DNA of 64,000 bases from Thuidium tamariscinum (Eukaryota; Streptophyta; Bryopsida; Hypnales; Thuidiaceae), in the NCBI GenBank assembly GCA_947034885.2, contig OX344757.2:4154001-4218000 (forward strand). The letters are read 5' to 3'. The notes beneath the pieces were generated by a model. It ran no database searches. It saw only the letters and a list, made by a program, of their open reading frames with translations, and had not been told where the DNA came from. Each line of letters begins with the position of its first letter. Position 1 is the stretch's first letter. The position numbers and the translations under genes are program-made. This document shows positions 20,769-32,830 of the stretch, in pieces.

Positions 20769-21072
20769 CATAAGAGGATTTCTAGCCCCCAAGAAGACTG
20801 TTTCAGGGTTGTTCCCAGAAACTGTTCCCACTGCTGCAGCCCAGCCCCCTGCTAGTCTGAATTTTTGAATTTTGAAAAAAAAATTAATTTAAAAAAAATT
20901 AAGAATGTTTAAGGAAGAAAGAAAATGATTTAAAAAAATATTAATTAATTAATTAATATTTTCTGATGTGGCAGTCGCTCGACCACATCAGTAGTGCGTT
21001 TCCAACATTCCCAATGCATTCCTAGAGTTTGGGAACTTGCAGTCTTATAAACCAGCTGAAAATCCTCTTATG
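20769..21072. mobile_element. Family E element, copy at 20.8 kb
   Basis: Perfect 13-bp inverted ends CATAAGAGGATTT and AAATCCTCTTATG. Internally it has an A/T tract (TTAATTAATTAATTAAT) and the 'gatgtggcagtcgctcgaccacatc' palindromic block. It is 304 bp and non-coding. Confidence 0.8.
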
Positions 21073-21179
21073 TATCCTTCCAAACTCTATTTCCATGTAT
21101 AGAAAAAAATTTGCAATAAAAAAAATTGCACTCTAACTGTACGTAATTGCTTAAATGATTGGAAATAGGTCAATTACCT

Positions 21180-21300
21180 TAAGCACAATATGAATAAGTG
21201 GCACTTTTAGGTGTACCCATTTTAATGGTGCCTAATTACTATCACTAGACTTGTCAAATTTTCATATTTTCTCATGGACAAATGAAAGGAGGTTCACATG
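21180..21300. repeat. Two family A fragments back to back
   Basis: A forward right end ('gaataagtggcacttttaggtgtaccca') is followed at once by a reverse piece ('cttgtcaaattttcatattttct'). Both are truncated. Confidence 0.55.
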
Positions 21301-21556
21301 TTATCTTTCCATGAATGGATATTTTTGGGTTTTCATGGGTCATACATTTGCCAGGTGTCTGTACAACCTAGTGTCAGCAGGACTGAGCTAATTGTCAATT
21401 CAAGGGGTGGCAGTCTGCACTTGAATGGGTTCCAGGCTTGTCAACTTGACTTGTTTTTGTTTTTGTTTTTTGTTCTTTGTTTGAAACAAATGAAACAAAA
21501 TGTCGACTTCAGTTGGCTTTGAATTGAATTGACACCAGATGGAAGGCATACCTTAA

Positions 21557-21796
21557 CCCTTGAACTTCACAAGGGATATTTTTCAGACTTTTGATTCTGG
21601 GAGACAGGGTTCATCAATCCTTATAATGTTTGCATCCATACAATGGATTTCCCCAAAAGAAATGAGTTTAGATTGATGAGGTTGTTGACTATAGATCTGT
21701 ATGGTGAAGAATGCAATAATCAATTCAAATTCAAGTTATGTTGCTTTTTTAGATTGATCCCATCTTCAGAGCTGTTTGGTTTGTGACACTGAGGGG
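21557..21796. mobile_element. TTAA-bounded element (family G)
   Basis: TTAA at 21553-21556 and 21797-21800. The left end is CCCTTGAACTTCAC and the complement of the right end is CCCCTCAGTGTCAC. It is 240 bp. The right TTAA is shared with the next unit. Confidence 0.5.
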
Positions 21797-21800
21797 TTAA

Positions 21801-22279
21801 CCCTTGAAGGATGGATTGCTGGCCACGGCAGGATGTTAAATCTGTCCTAGGAAATGGGACCAACAGGATAAAACTCGTGTTTCCTCGGGGTGAAGGTAAA
21901 AAAAGTCCCCTAATTTTGTGCCATGTTTTTGGATATATTCTAGACCCCTTCTAAATTATTTTAAGATACTTTTCATGAAAAAAAACTTTAATTAGTTTTA
22001 GATTTTTATACATTTTTGAGAATTTTTGAAAAAAAAAATTTAGATTTTTTTCTTTCAAAAATTCAAAAATTCTAGCCAATAGGGCTAGTTTGAAGTTTTT
22101 GGATAGCACAAGGAACACACTCAAGAGAAGAATCTTGAAATGGGCTTCTCTTGCCCTCAAATACCTTCTAAATTTCTTTTCTATCCTTAATATCAAAGAT
22201 AAAGATTATACTTCTATCCTACAAGGAAAGATTCTTTGTCATTCATTAGCTACAAAACATCCTTGTCAATGTTTAAGGA
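21801..22279. mobile_element. TTAA-bounded element (family G)
   Basis: TTAA at 21797-21800 and 22280-22283. The left end is CCCTTGAAGGATGG and the complement of the right end begins TCCTTAAACATTGAC. It is 479 bp and non-coding, apart from two overlapping low-complexity frames rich in Phe/Lys. Confidence 0.45.
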
Positions 22280-22283
22280 TTAA

Positions 22284-23010
22284 CCCTTTAAGGATGGACC
22301 TATAACCATTGATTCAAAGACTCATTGCCTTTAGAGGAGATTTGAGGCTTCTAGAGGGCCATTTCATGTCTATTTCCAAAACTGTTCTTGAAATTGTTTG
22401 TTGCTGTCAGGCCATAAATTAATAAAATAATTATTAAAAATAGAAAAAAAGTCCCGAAATGCGAAAAAAAGTCCAAATTTTATTTTATTTTATTCAAAAT
22501 AAAAATTTGTGATGGGACATAGTCCAAACCATGTCAAATTCTTACTTTCTTCCTTCACGCATTAGTTTCTATGTTCCCATAGTTTGGAAACTCGCAGTCT
22601 TTTAAAGGCCTCAAATGTCTTTGAATGGGACGTCATCTAATTTGTTGCCATTTTTTGAACTAGATATCTATGAATATATATTTTTCAAACGAGACTACAT
22701 GTCTTCTATACTTCACAAAAAAATTTAACTTCCATATAGAAAATTGATTTTTTTGAGATTATTTGAAAATAAAGTGAAGAAAAATCAGAAATATATTTCA
22801 AAAAATCTGAAAATTTCACCATGTGTGTATATTACACTAACCAACATCATAGTATAAACTTAATTTCCCCGTCATTCTAAAATGAAAATTGGAATTTTAG
22901 GAATTTTTTTAAAATTCAAATTGGGATAGAAACAAGAGTAGAATTTTGTGTTCCTTGAAAATACCCAAAAAATTTCTACTTTCTATACCTCGCGAACAAC
23001 TTCACTTTGA
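22284..23010 (+). repeat. TTAA-started repeat (family G) holding a family E element
   Basis: CCCTTTAAGGATGGACC follows TTAA (22280-22283). After the E insertion the sequence continues with 'actacatgtcttctatacttcac' and 'gaaaatttcaccatgtgtgta', as in the complete copy at 58292-59017. The right end is not clear. Confidence 0.55.
22326..22632. mobile_element. Family E element nested in a TTAA element
   Basis: Left end TTTAGAGGAGATTTGAGGC, right end GGCCTCAAATGTC. The interior carries the two 'aaaaaaagtccc/aaaaaaagtcc' blocks and 'atgggacatagtcc'. About 307 bp. Confidence 0.65.
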
Positions 23011-23019
23011 AAAGGGCTC

Positions 23020-24000
23020 TCAAACTCAAAGTTTCAGAATGATAAGAATGCACCAAACTTGATAAGAATGTACCAAACTTGACTTACAACTCAAAATGGG
23101 TTGAAATTACATTATTTTTAGCCTTGAGCATTTTGTCCAAATATGAGATCCAAAACTTTGAAGGTAAAAGGAGTATCATATTTTCCTTTGGATTTAGATT
23201 TAGCTTTTTCACAAGGGAGAAAACCCCAAAATAGATCCTTATTATTTTCGCTTGGTAAGATGGCACTTGGAATGCCTCTCTTTGTGGTGAGGCCTTCAGC
23301 CCACGTTTTTCTTTCTTGCACACATTCAATTGAGCATCATATCCGGTAGGCACGTGTAAAAAACACATTTTGGTACGGCTAGTTCACGAGTATTTGGGTG
23401 ACAAACTTTCAAGCAGCAAGCTCGGCAAGAAGCACGCCGAACATGATGCTCTCTACAAACAATGGTGATGAAGCAACAAAGCCAAGTACCAACTCATTAC
23501 CAATCTCCTTTTTCTCGTCAACAAGGCAAATTCAATTCGTAGAAATGCACCGAGCTTCCCTGGTGAGAAGAAAAGAAACGAACAGAAAAAACACATGACA
23601 GTACCAAGAATGATCACAACTGGATATAATGCATTCAAAACATTTTGTTTTCAGGGAATACAAAAGTATACAAAAATATAAAATATACAATCTTCAATTG
23701 CAAAGGTTAATTTTAGCAATCTCCATCATTTCTATCTTTTCACCTCCATGAATATTTGCTTCATTTCGCTCTGGTTGAAATTATGGCTAAAGTTGATTAT
23801 TTGATCAGTTATAGGTGGCTCTTCCATAATCCTGAAAACTTCTTGAAACGAATGTATGTCTAAATAAGATAGTTCAATATGCATAACATTCAGTAGCACG
23901 TTGTGGCTCTGCCTTCTCTCTACAGTGAAGGATGTGGCATATTCTACACCCAACAACCTCTCCATCCTCCACATGTTCACTTAATTTAGTAGTTACTGAT
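23020..24000. other. Intergenic, nothing recognised
   Basis: Somewhat less AT-rich from 23.3 to 24.0 kb. The short frames on both strands show no family. The block at 23880-23900 (CATAACATTCAGTAGCAC) matches the end of the fold-back element at 28.3 kb. Confidence 0.4.
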
Positions 24001-24009
24001 GAAACACTA

Positions 24010-24336
24010 AGGTAGAAGGCTCAATAATCGCCCATCTAAGGGCTGAAACTGAATTTTGGGGAGGTGAAACATCTTAAAATATTTTTCAGTACATTTTCCT
24101 TGAAAGACAAGTGGAATTGACATTTAACCCAAGTAGTTTCATACTTTTTGGAGCTTTGTGGAATTAGTTATCAAATTTTGAAGTCGAAAGGGCATAGGGT
24201 TCTAAAATGGTGCCCCAGCTAAAATGTACATTGTCAGTACACTACTGAAGGCTATAAAAAAGTAACATATACAAATATTGTACATTTCACGTAGGGCATC
24301 ATTTTAGAACCCACTCCATTTAAGAGTTTTCTACCT
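24010..24336 (+). mobile_element. Family B MITE, copy 5
   Basis: TA-flanked (24008-24009, 24337-24338), from AGGTAGAAGGCTC to AGAGTTTTCTACCT, with full internal B order. Confidence 0.85.
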
Positions 24337-24519
24337 TATTGGGGTAATATTACAATACCAATTCATTTTTCCAAATTTCCAATTGAAAAATCAAAATTTC
24401 AAACAATCACTATTTCTATTTTTTTTTAATTCAAGTAAAAATTTAAGGAACAACAACCATTTCCCAATAGAAAAAAAATTGCAGAACACCAGTTTGGTTT
24501 GGCTCAAATTCCTCCCTAA

Positions 24520-24790
24520 ACACATCAAGATATGTGGAGTTACACATGGTTGATCTATCTATACCTTACATGTGTTTTTGTTTGGGGGAAGGTTGATTCC
24601 CACACTTGCATTCTTCATACTATTGGAAAGCTATTTGCAAGGAAGGGTGCCCACGCTTTGTTTTGTGGCATTTGGACTTATAAGAAAAAAATTGTATTGA
24701 ATTGAATTTTTATTAAATGTATTAAAAAATTAAAAAATTGCTTTTGCTTTTATTTTGGCTGTAGTAACAACATAGGGTACACTACAGAAG
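24520..24790. repeat. Dispersed repeat family K, copy 2
   Basis: Has 'gggtgcccacgctttgttttgtggc' split by indels and TTTTGGCTGTAGTAACAACA, as at 14.9-15.0 kb. Confidence 0.55.
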
Positions 24791-24973
24791 TATGGAAGCC
24801 AACCCATTCTTGATCACACACATCATTTGGACTATATAGGTTGCTCTCTTTCTGTATAAGGAGAGATGAATAAGTGATCAATGATGGTGCATACATGGCA
24901 CACTATAATTGGCTATGAGATTTTACATTATGATTGACTCTTGATTTTACAATGGGACCTTGGTTAAAACCTA

Positions 24974-25382
24974 AGGTAGATGTTACCATTACTAACACAT
25001 GCCCCATCAACAATAAATAGGATACTTTATTCCAACAAAATTGGAATGGATTCAATTTTCTCCTTAGAATGTGTGGCTTTGTACTTTTTCAAGGCTTTGA
25101 CCAATAAGTTAATGACACATAAATGAGCATAAATGTAGGAAGTAATTAGTGGAAAAGTATTCTTCAATGATGGAAATTGGATGACTCTATATATTGGTCA
25201 TGGGTCAAGTCCCTTTTTTGGCTTTCAAAATTCATAGTAATTTCAATTCAAGAGATAAAATTACCAATTTTTTTGCAATCTCCATTATTTTTGTCCATGC
25301 ATCTCTAAAAATATTTGCATTGCCTTGTTCTACTTTGAATTATATCCAAATGTGTTTATTTTATTGGTTATGGGTACCAGGG
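24974..25382 (+). repeat. Family C element, copy 3
   Basis: Starts AGGTAGATGTTACC after TA (24972-24973). The internal blocks match the copy at 31650-32064 closely ('aacaataaataggatact', 'gtgtttattttattggt'). The right terminus is altered after GGGTACC. Confidence 0.65.
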
Positions 25383-25850
25383 TCTGGCAAGAACCGGCGG
25401 CTAGTTCAAGATAAGTTGGATGATTTTGAGAAAAAAACCGTTTGCAAATTGAAAGAAGAGAAAAAAAACCAGTGAAAAATCTACAAAATTTTCTATTTTG
25501 AGTTAAAAACACAGTATACTACCGGGACTTCATACTTGAAAAAATGGTTCATTTTGGGAATAGAAGGAAGATAGCAGGTAGAACCCAAAATATTTCCCAG
25601 ACCGTGATGGGTACATCTACCTGAAGTGACTAGTTTGGGATGATGAATGAAATCTTCACCTAGAAAATTCATGATAAACTTCTTTTGAAAAATAAAATTC
25701 TGCAAAGAGGTTCCTTCTAAAACCTATCCTAAAGTCTACACATGGAAATTTTTCCACTCAACATACATGCACTTGGAAATAAGTCTGCAGTCAACGTTGA
25801 CTCTGACATCTCGTACAAACCCAACTCTATCTATCCCCACAAGCAGTCTC
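25383..25850. other. Intergenic with a family J fragment
   Basis: 25620-25700 ('gaaatcttcacctagaaaattcatgataa') resembles family J. Nothing else was recognised. Confidence 0.35.
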
Positions 25851-26151
25851 TATGGCATTGGTGCAGATAATAAATCCGGCCTTTCTTTTCTTTTCTTTTG
25901 AAACAAATGAAACTGGATTTCCAATTCGGCCTTTTGTGTGGAAAGTGCGCACCTCACTGAGCATGTGCCCGAGAAAAAATGGCACTTTTTTCCCCCCTCG
26001 GCAAAAGGGCCTGGGCCGGGGGACTTTTTCTTCACCTTCAACAGTTGTGGATAGTTTTGCCTGAAAACGCACTCAAGCACCAACCAGATCTCGCGGCCAA
26101 GACCTCCACGGAGGGGGCGAGGGCGGGGCCTTTTCCTACAGGGGCCAATAG

Positions 26152-26379
26152 CGAAGCCACTTTCACAAGTCTATCCGCGAGAATTTCCCCTCCAACCAGG
26201 GGGAGTTTGTCACATGGGTCTTGGGCACTGCACATGCCATCTCGGGGGCTCCCGGCCCTCCCATGGAAACCATCTCAGGGGCTCCGGTCCCTCTCATCCT
26301 CCCGGGGGCCAAATGCCAAATGAACAAACAGGGGAGGGCCTCAGTGCTGCCTCCTGCAATTGGTGGCTTTAGGATTTGA
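26152..26379 (+). pseudogene. Protein-like frame in a GC-rich island, unrecognised
   Basis: A 75-codon frame between TAG (26149) and TGA (26377) includes SIRENFPSNQGEFVTWVLG and TAHAISGAPGPPMETISGAP. The upstream codons in the same frame are also open before the TAG. The surrounding 25.85-26.43 kb is far richer in GC than its flanks. It may be a decayed gene or captured exon. I do not recognise the family, and an overlapping 114-codon frame (25979-26323) is an alternative. Confidence 0.25.
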
Positions 26380-26436
26380 AATGAATGATTTAGGACGGAA
26401 GTCGGTTGCACACCAGTGAGGGACTGCCTGCAATTA

Positions 26437-26698
26437 AGGGAGGTACACCCAAAATGGCACCTGACCTTAAAGCGCCATCTACAATATGCATACATTTCCA
26501 AAATCAGTCATGTACCCTGACTGTAGATGGCGCTTTCAGAAACAAACTTTGACTGTTGATAACTTTTGCATATGGTATCCAAATCCTCTGTTCTTTGGTG
26601 CATTGGAACATGCTTTCACTCGCCATCAAAGATTGTATAAAAATCTGAACAACATGATGCACAATAAGAATAAGTGGCGCTTTTAGGTATACCCACCT
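26437..26698 (+). mobile_element. Family A MITE, copy at 26.4 kb
   Basis: TA-flanked (26435-26436, 26699-26700), from AGGGAGGTACACCC to GGTATACCCACCT. It is highly similar to the copy at 1221-1493. Confidence 0.85.
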
Positions 26699-27097
26699 TA
26701 GATTGGTGCAAACCGTGTCCTTCATTTGCACCAATTGCATAGGTTTGGAAAGTAGGCAAAGGAAATGTGTAGGGTAATGCTCAAGGAGAAGCGGGTTGCG
26801 GGGAAAAATGCGTCAACAAGGATGGCGGAGCCTAATGAGGAGGCACATTTTGTTTAGGAGGCACATTTTTTTCCGCAATTCTTGACAACATGGGCATTGT
26901 CCAACATAAACAATTGTCAAGGAATTGACAGAGGAAGTGAAGATTGGGGATGAAAGTTGGATGTTGGATGAAAAGGTTGTAATGCTTGATTATGCAAGAA
27001 AAAACTAAATATTTAAGCATTATGACCTGTTTGTGCACCAGAATGATCAGAAATTTAGTGGGAGAGTTCTTGGGAGTAGTTTACGTAAGGTGGGAGT

Positions 27098-29065
27098 ACC
27101 CAAAACTGTCAATGTAAGCAATTCAACATAGTTGGAGGCATCTTTTCCTAAACATAATATTTTTGTAGCATTGGTGGGTGAAAATCATTGATATTAAAAA
27201 AATTATATTTTTTGGTTGTTATATGTAATTTCTATAATTTTTCAAAGTTTTGGTGAATTCTATGAAAACTAATTGTCAATGAATCAAAGTTAAGTACATA
27301 TACTTCAAATGCAAAAGCAAATCAACGTTATGCATTTGGAAGACACATTAATCAAAGTCTATGGACATAATTGGGTGAGTCTAGGGTTCAAGAATAGGAA
27401 TAGGTGTGGAAATGGGTGTTTTTGTCTTATGTACATCACTTATTCAAGATGTCCAAATCTTGAAGGTAGCTATAGACTAAAATAATTTGCGATAAATAGG
27501 ATTTGGTTTAGAAAACCAAAAAAATTGGTAATGTATTATTCCAAGCTTAAATGAAATATTATATGATTTTGTAAAGACAATGGAGGTATGCATCTAGTAT
27601 AGACTATGGACCGACACACAAATAATCTCTTGAACATTCAACAGCAAGAGACCTTGAGTTTGTATCACTAGCTTGAGATTGACCAACATCAAATTCACCT
27701 TCATCATTGTCATTGTGATAATTTCCTAAATCCCACCTATCAACTTTCGGTTCATGCTTGTATTACCTTTAGACCTTATTCTAGATATCAATAAACAATT
27801 CTTGTTACATTTAGGTGCTTATGTATTATATATACCTTTATAAATTGTAGAAATATACAATGAACAATTTTGAAAGAAGATACTGTATAAATGTTAATCA
27901 ACTAATATTAGAATCTCTAAAAATTTAGATCAGTGAAAAAACAACAACTTTGTGTAGTTAAAACAACAAATGTTTATCTTCATTTGTTCATTTGTTGTTT
28001 AAATTTTGAATACAAGTAGTTGGGCTTTTAAGGCCTTTAAAAACAAATTATGCCTTCTTCAAATTTTTGATTGCAAACTCGAAATTTTATTTTTGTCATT
28101 TTTATATTAATGTGCAGATTCATCATTTTAATAAATTTTCTTCTTTACAAGAGGTTCTAGATTAGAATGATTTTTGTGCATTAAAAATCTTTTTAACTTC
28201 TTCTTATTTTTACTGCCCTACAAAAAAGACAATTTTTTGACAATTTTTGTGTAAAAGGTCCCGTACTTTAGGATATAGCTCTAACATGCATCCATCAATG
28301 CCATACCATAACATTCAGTAGCACTCTGCACGGCTGCCTTCCCAAGGACGAAATGGTGTGGAATATCCCACATCATTCCATCCAAAAGGATGAAATGGTG
28401 TGGGATATTCCACACCAAATCAGTAACTTTTATTCAGTAGCAAGGCAAAGAAGCAACGTGTCAGAGTTTCAGCTTGAAATTCGTGGATGACTCTCCCTGC
28501 TTGGTAGAAAAGGCAGAGTCTCTTCTTGCTACTGAATGTTATGACCATACGGTTTGAAATCAGGTGTTCACCACATTCATAATAGTGCCATTCTTAAATT
28601 TCAAGAGTGCAAAAAAGTGGCTTGCAATTTCAATACTCTTAGTTGCACTAAATAAATTTTGTCAAGCTTTCTTCATTCGATTGAATATTTTGTCACATAG
28701 TAAGGTAGGAATATCTAAAACAATTGTTGTATCCATTTATGAACCTTAGACTTCTACAAAATGTGCCTCTAAATTTCATTAAAGTATCCTTTAGAAGTGT
28801 CATTAAATTATTCCCTTCCTCAACAGTCATTAGTTTACTCTTGATTTTGTCAAATTTTGTTTTAAGTCTAGTTATATGACATTTTTAGTGGTCTAGGGAG
28901 CTATCACTTTGAAAATTCATAGAAAATTACATGCCATACATGCAAAATCTACTTTAATTTTTGAGAATTGTAAATTTTCAATTGTTAATATTATAAAATT
29001 TACTTTTTTATTTGCAAAAAATACCTTCAACTATGTTGAATTGCTTACATTGATGGTTTCAAGTG
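27098..29065. mobile_element. 1.95-kb element with 26-bp perfect inverted ends
   Basis: 27109-27134 (TCAATGTAAGCAATTCAACA...) is the exact inverse of 29028-29053, and weaker pairing continues about 20 bp to each side. No transposase frame lies between. A fold-back element is nested at 28.3-28.5 kb. The superfamily is unknown because I could not fix a target duplication. Confidence 0.65.
28308..28545. mobile_element. Fold-back element inside the 1.95-kb element
   Basis: The ends are inverted: ATAACATTCAGTAGCA on the left and TGCTACTGAATGTTAT on the right. An inner hairpin pairs GGTGTGGAATATCCCACA (28357) with TGTGGGATATTCCACACC (28398). CCATAC precedes and follows it with one base offset, a possible target duplication. 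ATTCAGTAGCA also occurs internally (28433) and at 23.88 kb. Confidence 0.65.
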
Positions 29066-29069
29066 TTTT

Positions 29070-30740
29070 CTATTGTTAGATCTTATAACTCATATGACCT
29101 CTATTTGAACCATATAAGCCTAATTCATAATTACAGTTTACTAAATCCATCCTACAAAGTTGGACTTGTTGGGTGAAATTACCCTTGGAATAAACAAAAG
29201 ACTTTTTTTGTTTTCCACACAAATTTTAAACTCATGTTTGCAGTTGAAGGCTCAATTCTAAATTAGTTTTGGAGAGGTGAAGAGCAAATAATTAACATGG
29301 CACAAAATAGGGGGCTTATTTCTTACAATTACCTCACAAAACACTGAATTCACCATCTATGGCCCACTTTGAAGAACAAGTTTAGTATTGTACTAGTCCA
29401 TTGGATAAAAGATTTAGCAATCAACCAGCAAGCTATGGTAGAGTTGGATTATACAACCTTTTTATTAAATTGAAAATTTTCAGTATTTCAAAAAAAAAGT
29501 CTAATTAATATTTACAACATGCCAGGAATTTTTGTGGTGAATGTTATTAGTGTAGTTGGCTAGCACCTCAAAAGAGTTTGCTAAAATGTACTATCACTTT
29601 GATTATTTTAATTCAAGGGTATGAAGAATAGTTCCACTTGAAGTCTTCTTTCATTCAAATGTAATGCACTTATAATCATATACAAACTTAATTAAGAAAA
29701 CAAGAGCGGGTTCCATAATGATCTTTAGAGGACCAAGACAATAGCATTTGAGGGCAACATAATGTTTTGGTCATCCTTTTATAAGCATAATTTTCATTTT
29801 TTTTTTGAAATTTTTACGTAATATGTTGTTGAAGAATAGTTTTAAGGTACAACTATATCATAACTTTTGATAAAAAAAATAATTGTATGATGTATAGTCT
29901 TTCTTCAAGGTAGGGTTACTAAGCAATGCTGATAACCTTTGCAACTCAAGAAAATCAAATTTTTTAGAAATAAAAATTGTTTTTCTAGATTTATGTATAT
30001 GCAGAAAGCTTTGAATCATTCCATTTTGATTAATGAGATGAAAGACATGAGCAATTTTAGTTTCTAGGCAATTTTAAAATCCCTACTCTAAAATAAACTT
30101 TGAAGTCATGTATTAAATTCACTTTTTAGTAGTTTTGGAACAAGTAAATTGTAATATGTACATTGTATCTTACTTTGGATAATATTACAATAATTAGAAT
30201 TGATACTTCTCAACTCTATAACTAAATTCTTAACAAATTGGAATCCTATATCATTATCAATGTCCTTCTATTTACTTATTTTTTCAAGCATGAATATTTT
30301 AAAAAATTGAATTTTTTATTGTATATATTCTCAATTTCTTTCTTCAGTATATTATAGAGGTAAAAAGTTGTAGGATTTGAACATTTTTGTGCAAAAAGTT
30401 TGAAAGATGAAATCTAACTACTTTAGAAGAGTTGAAAATACTTCTATTTGAAATTTTTTAAACAATTTTCAATCATAAATATGAAAAAAAACTATTGATA
30501 TGACTTGTTAGATGACGTAAATTAGAAGGTCTTTATATTTCCCTCATGTCAAGCAAGACTATCTACCCCTATATACCAAACAGAAAAGGCTAGATTTTTT
30601 TGTAGTTGTTCTAATACAATTAGAGATGATTGCAAAAAAAAGATAAAAAGAATTTCCAAAATACTAAGCAAAACATACAAAATTTATATGAATATTCAAA
30701 GTCATCTCATTCATTCACACAAGGCAAGAAGTCCATAAAA
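29070..30740. other. AT-rich intergenic, nothing firm
   Basis: No frame above 60 codons and no paired ends. 29935-30080 weakly resembles the family H 'gaaagctttgaatcattccattttg' block. Confidence 0.4.
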
Positions 30741-30745
30741 GTATT

Positions 30746-30862
30746 AGGGCTCTAAAAGCATCTATATTATGAATTGTAAACTTTTTGTACATGTTTATTA
30801 TTTGGGCATCAAAAAATGTACAAATGGTGTACATTTCAAGAGGGTGGATGCTTTTAGAGCCC
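30746..30862. repeat. Inverted-repeat remnant of a family B core
   Basis: GGGCTCTAAAAGCATC and GATGCTTTTAGAGCCC are perfect inverses about 85 bp apart, with 'tgtacat' pairs between them. This is the central palindrome seen in B elements without its ends. Confidence 0.65.
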
Positions 30863-31374
30863 CAAAATGCAAACTACGTTGACCCGTGCAAACACATCCC
30901 CCAAAGCCAAAGTGCCATGTCATTCCTCAAAACAAAAAGAAAGAAAAGGAAAGAGAAAAAGAAAAGATGTAAAGAAAAAGAAAAAGAAAGGCCGGTGGCT
31001 TGGAAGATCGCTCAAGCAATCAACTGACAAATGCGTAAGTTAACTGAACTGGGTCGTGATGAATGTCATTGCAAGCCAACTAATCAGTTACAAGTAACTG
31101 AACTTCAGTTACTTACTAGTGAGATACGTGGACACGTGGCTGTCCTGCAGTTGCTGTAGCTAGGAGCGTAGAGTCGGTCAAGATTCTGGATAAGGATAAA
31201 TCAAAGGACTTCAGTTAAGTAAATCTCCGTCGGTCATGGGACAATATTTTCTTCTTCTTTTCTTGACTCTGGAAGATTTTCTGATTTCTTAAATTTCTAT
31301 CTTTGAAATATTTTTATTATGAGTGGTGCAAATGTGAGGGATTTCAAAATTTTAGGATTTAGGATACAATACTA

Positions 31375-31570
31375 GTGTGACATGTGTTGTTGTCACAACC
31401 AAAATTACATTAAAAGTAATTTTTTAATTTTTTTAAAACTTAAAATAACTCAAAAACTTATAACTTCAATATTGTAGGTTCAATTGCTACAAAACAAAGC
31501 CCATGCACTTTCCTAATTGAGGGCTTTCCAATGGTACTAAGAACTCAATGAGAAAACAGACAGTCTCAAA
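31375..31570 (-). repeat. Dispersed repeat family K, inverted copy
   Basis: 'gttgttgtcacaaccaaaat', 'aactcaaaaacttataac' and 'aaacaaagcccatgcac-ttcc' match 40.24-40.38 kb. Upstream, 30930-30990 is a purine-rich AAAGAAAAAG tract and 31020-31240 a GC-richer piece without a recognised gene. Confidence 0.55.
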
Positions 31571-31649
31571 GACTCTTAACATAACAAAACAAAATAAATT
31601 GCTTGTCTTAAAAATATGGATAGTAGAACTACACATAATTGATTTCTTA

Positions 31650-32064
31650 AAGTAGATGTACTCATTATTAATAAGGGCCCTATCAACAATAAATAGGATA
31701 TCTTATTTCCAAACAAGACTGGAATGAATTTCTGTTTTCTCTCTAAAATGCGTGTCTTTGTACTTTTTCAAGGTTCTGACCAATTAGTAAATGACATGTA
31801 AATGTTAACAAAAAAGGAAGCAATGAATGGGATAGTAGTTCTTGAATGATTCAAATTGGATGACTCTAGATGTTGGCCATAGGTCAAGCTCAACTTTTTC
31901 CTTTTAAAATTCATAGTAATTTTAATTCAAGAGATAAAATTACAATTGTTATTTGCAATCCCCATCATATTTGTCAATGCACCTCTAAAAATATTTGCTT
32001 TGCAAAACACTATCCTAGATATGTCCAAATGTGCTTATTTTATTGGTCATGGGTACATCTACTT
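31650..32064 (+). mobile_element. Family C element, copy 4
   Basis: From AAGTAGATGTACTC after TA to GGGTACATCTACTT before TA. It is an inverted pair, about 415 bp, and close to the copies at 25.0 kb (same strand) and 37.3 kb (opposite strand). Confidence 0.75.
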
Positions 32065-32339
32065 TAAATGATATAGCGCATGTTTTGGAGTAATAGAATG
32101 CAATGTGAATTTTGTTTATGTAGAATAGAAATGACAAGCATTCTTGCTCACTACTTCGTAACATGCATCATAAACTTATTAGTCCCAATCTTGAAAAAGA
32201 GTAAAAAATACATTCAAAACTTTAGCTAGGAATTTGTTTTAGCCTTGGTTAGAAATGGTTGTAATTCTAGGTTGGGTATGGATCTTTGGTTGAAAATGGA
32301 TAGTTCTACCATACACCCTAAATGACAACCATGCCTAAA

Positions 32340-32422
32340 ACAATCATCATATTGTAGATACATCTCTAATTTTTGATACATGGGAGAAACAATTAGAGAT
32401 GTATCTACAATATGATGATTGT
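32340..32422. repeat. Perfect 32-bp stem-loop
   Basis: 32340-32371 is the exact inverse of 32391-32422, with a 19-nt loop. The arms contain ATTGTAGATACATCTCTAAT. Length and symmetry are right for a fold-back element or a young hairpin-RNA locus. It does not match the A-E families. Confidence 0.85.
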
Positions 32423-32439
32423 AAAACCTATACCCTCCA

Positions 32440-32830
32440 AAACCTTTGACCTTTCCTAACTTTTGTACACATTATGAAATAAAGATGTATGTTGCATTCT
32501 TTAGTGTACTAGAACCTCCTTTTGTATGCCAACAAGAAAAAAAACAAAAAATTGACGAGCCTAATGATAAGAATGCACCATTTACCTTGGACCACCATCT
32601 ACACTTTGTGTTCATCTTTAAAATAAGTTATAAACCTAGCTATGTAGATGAATGTGGTTTATAAACAATTTTTGATATCTCCTAATTTTTACATATGATA
32701 CCCAAATGTTGTGTTTAAAGTATGTTAGGATACATTTTCTCTTGCCAAGAACAAAATATGGAAATTTGACTAGTTTGATAGCAATTACTAGGTACTATAG
32801 CAAAAATTATGGTTTGGTGGGTACACACTA
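32440..32830 (+). repeat. Family A-related repeats, two partial copies
   Basis: Two successive forward A-type runs: 'aacttttgtacacattatgaaa...ttctttagtgtactagaacc' and 'ttttacatatgatacccaaatgttgtg...ttgccaagaac'. It ends GGTGGGTACACAC. The termini are decayed. Confidence 0.6.
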
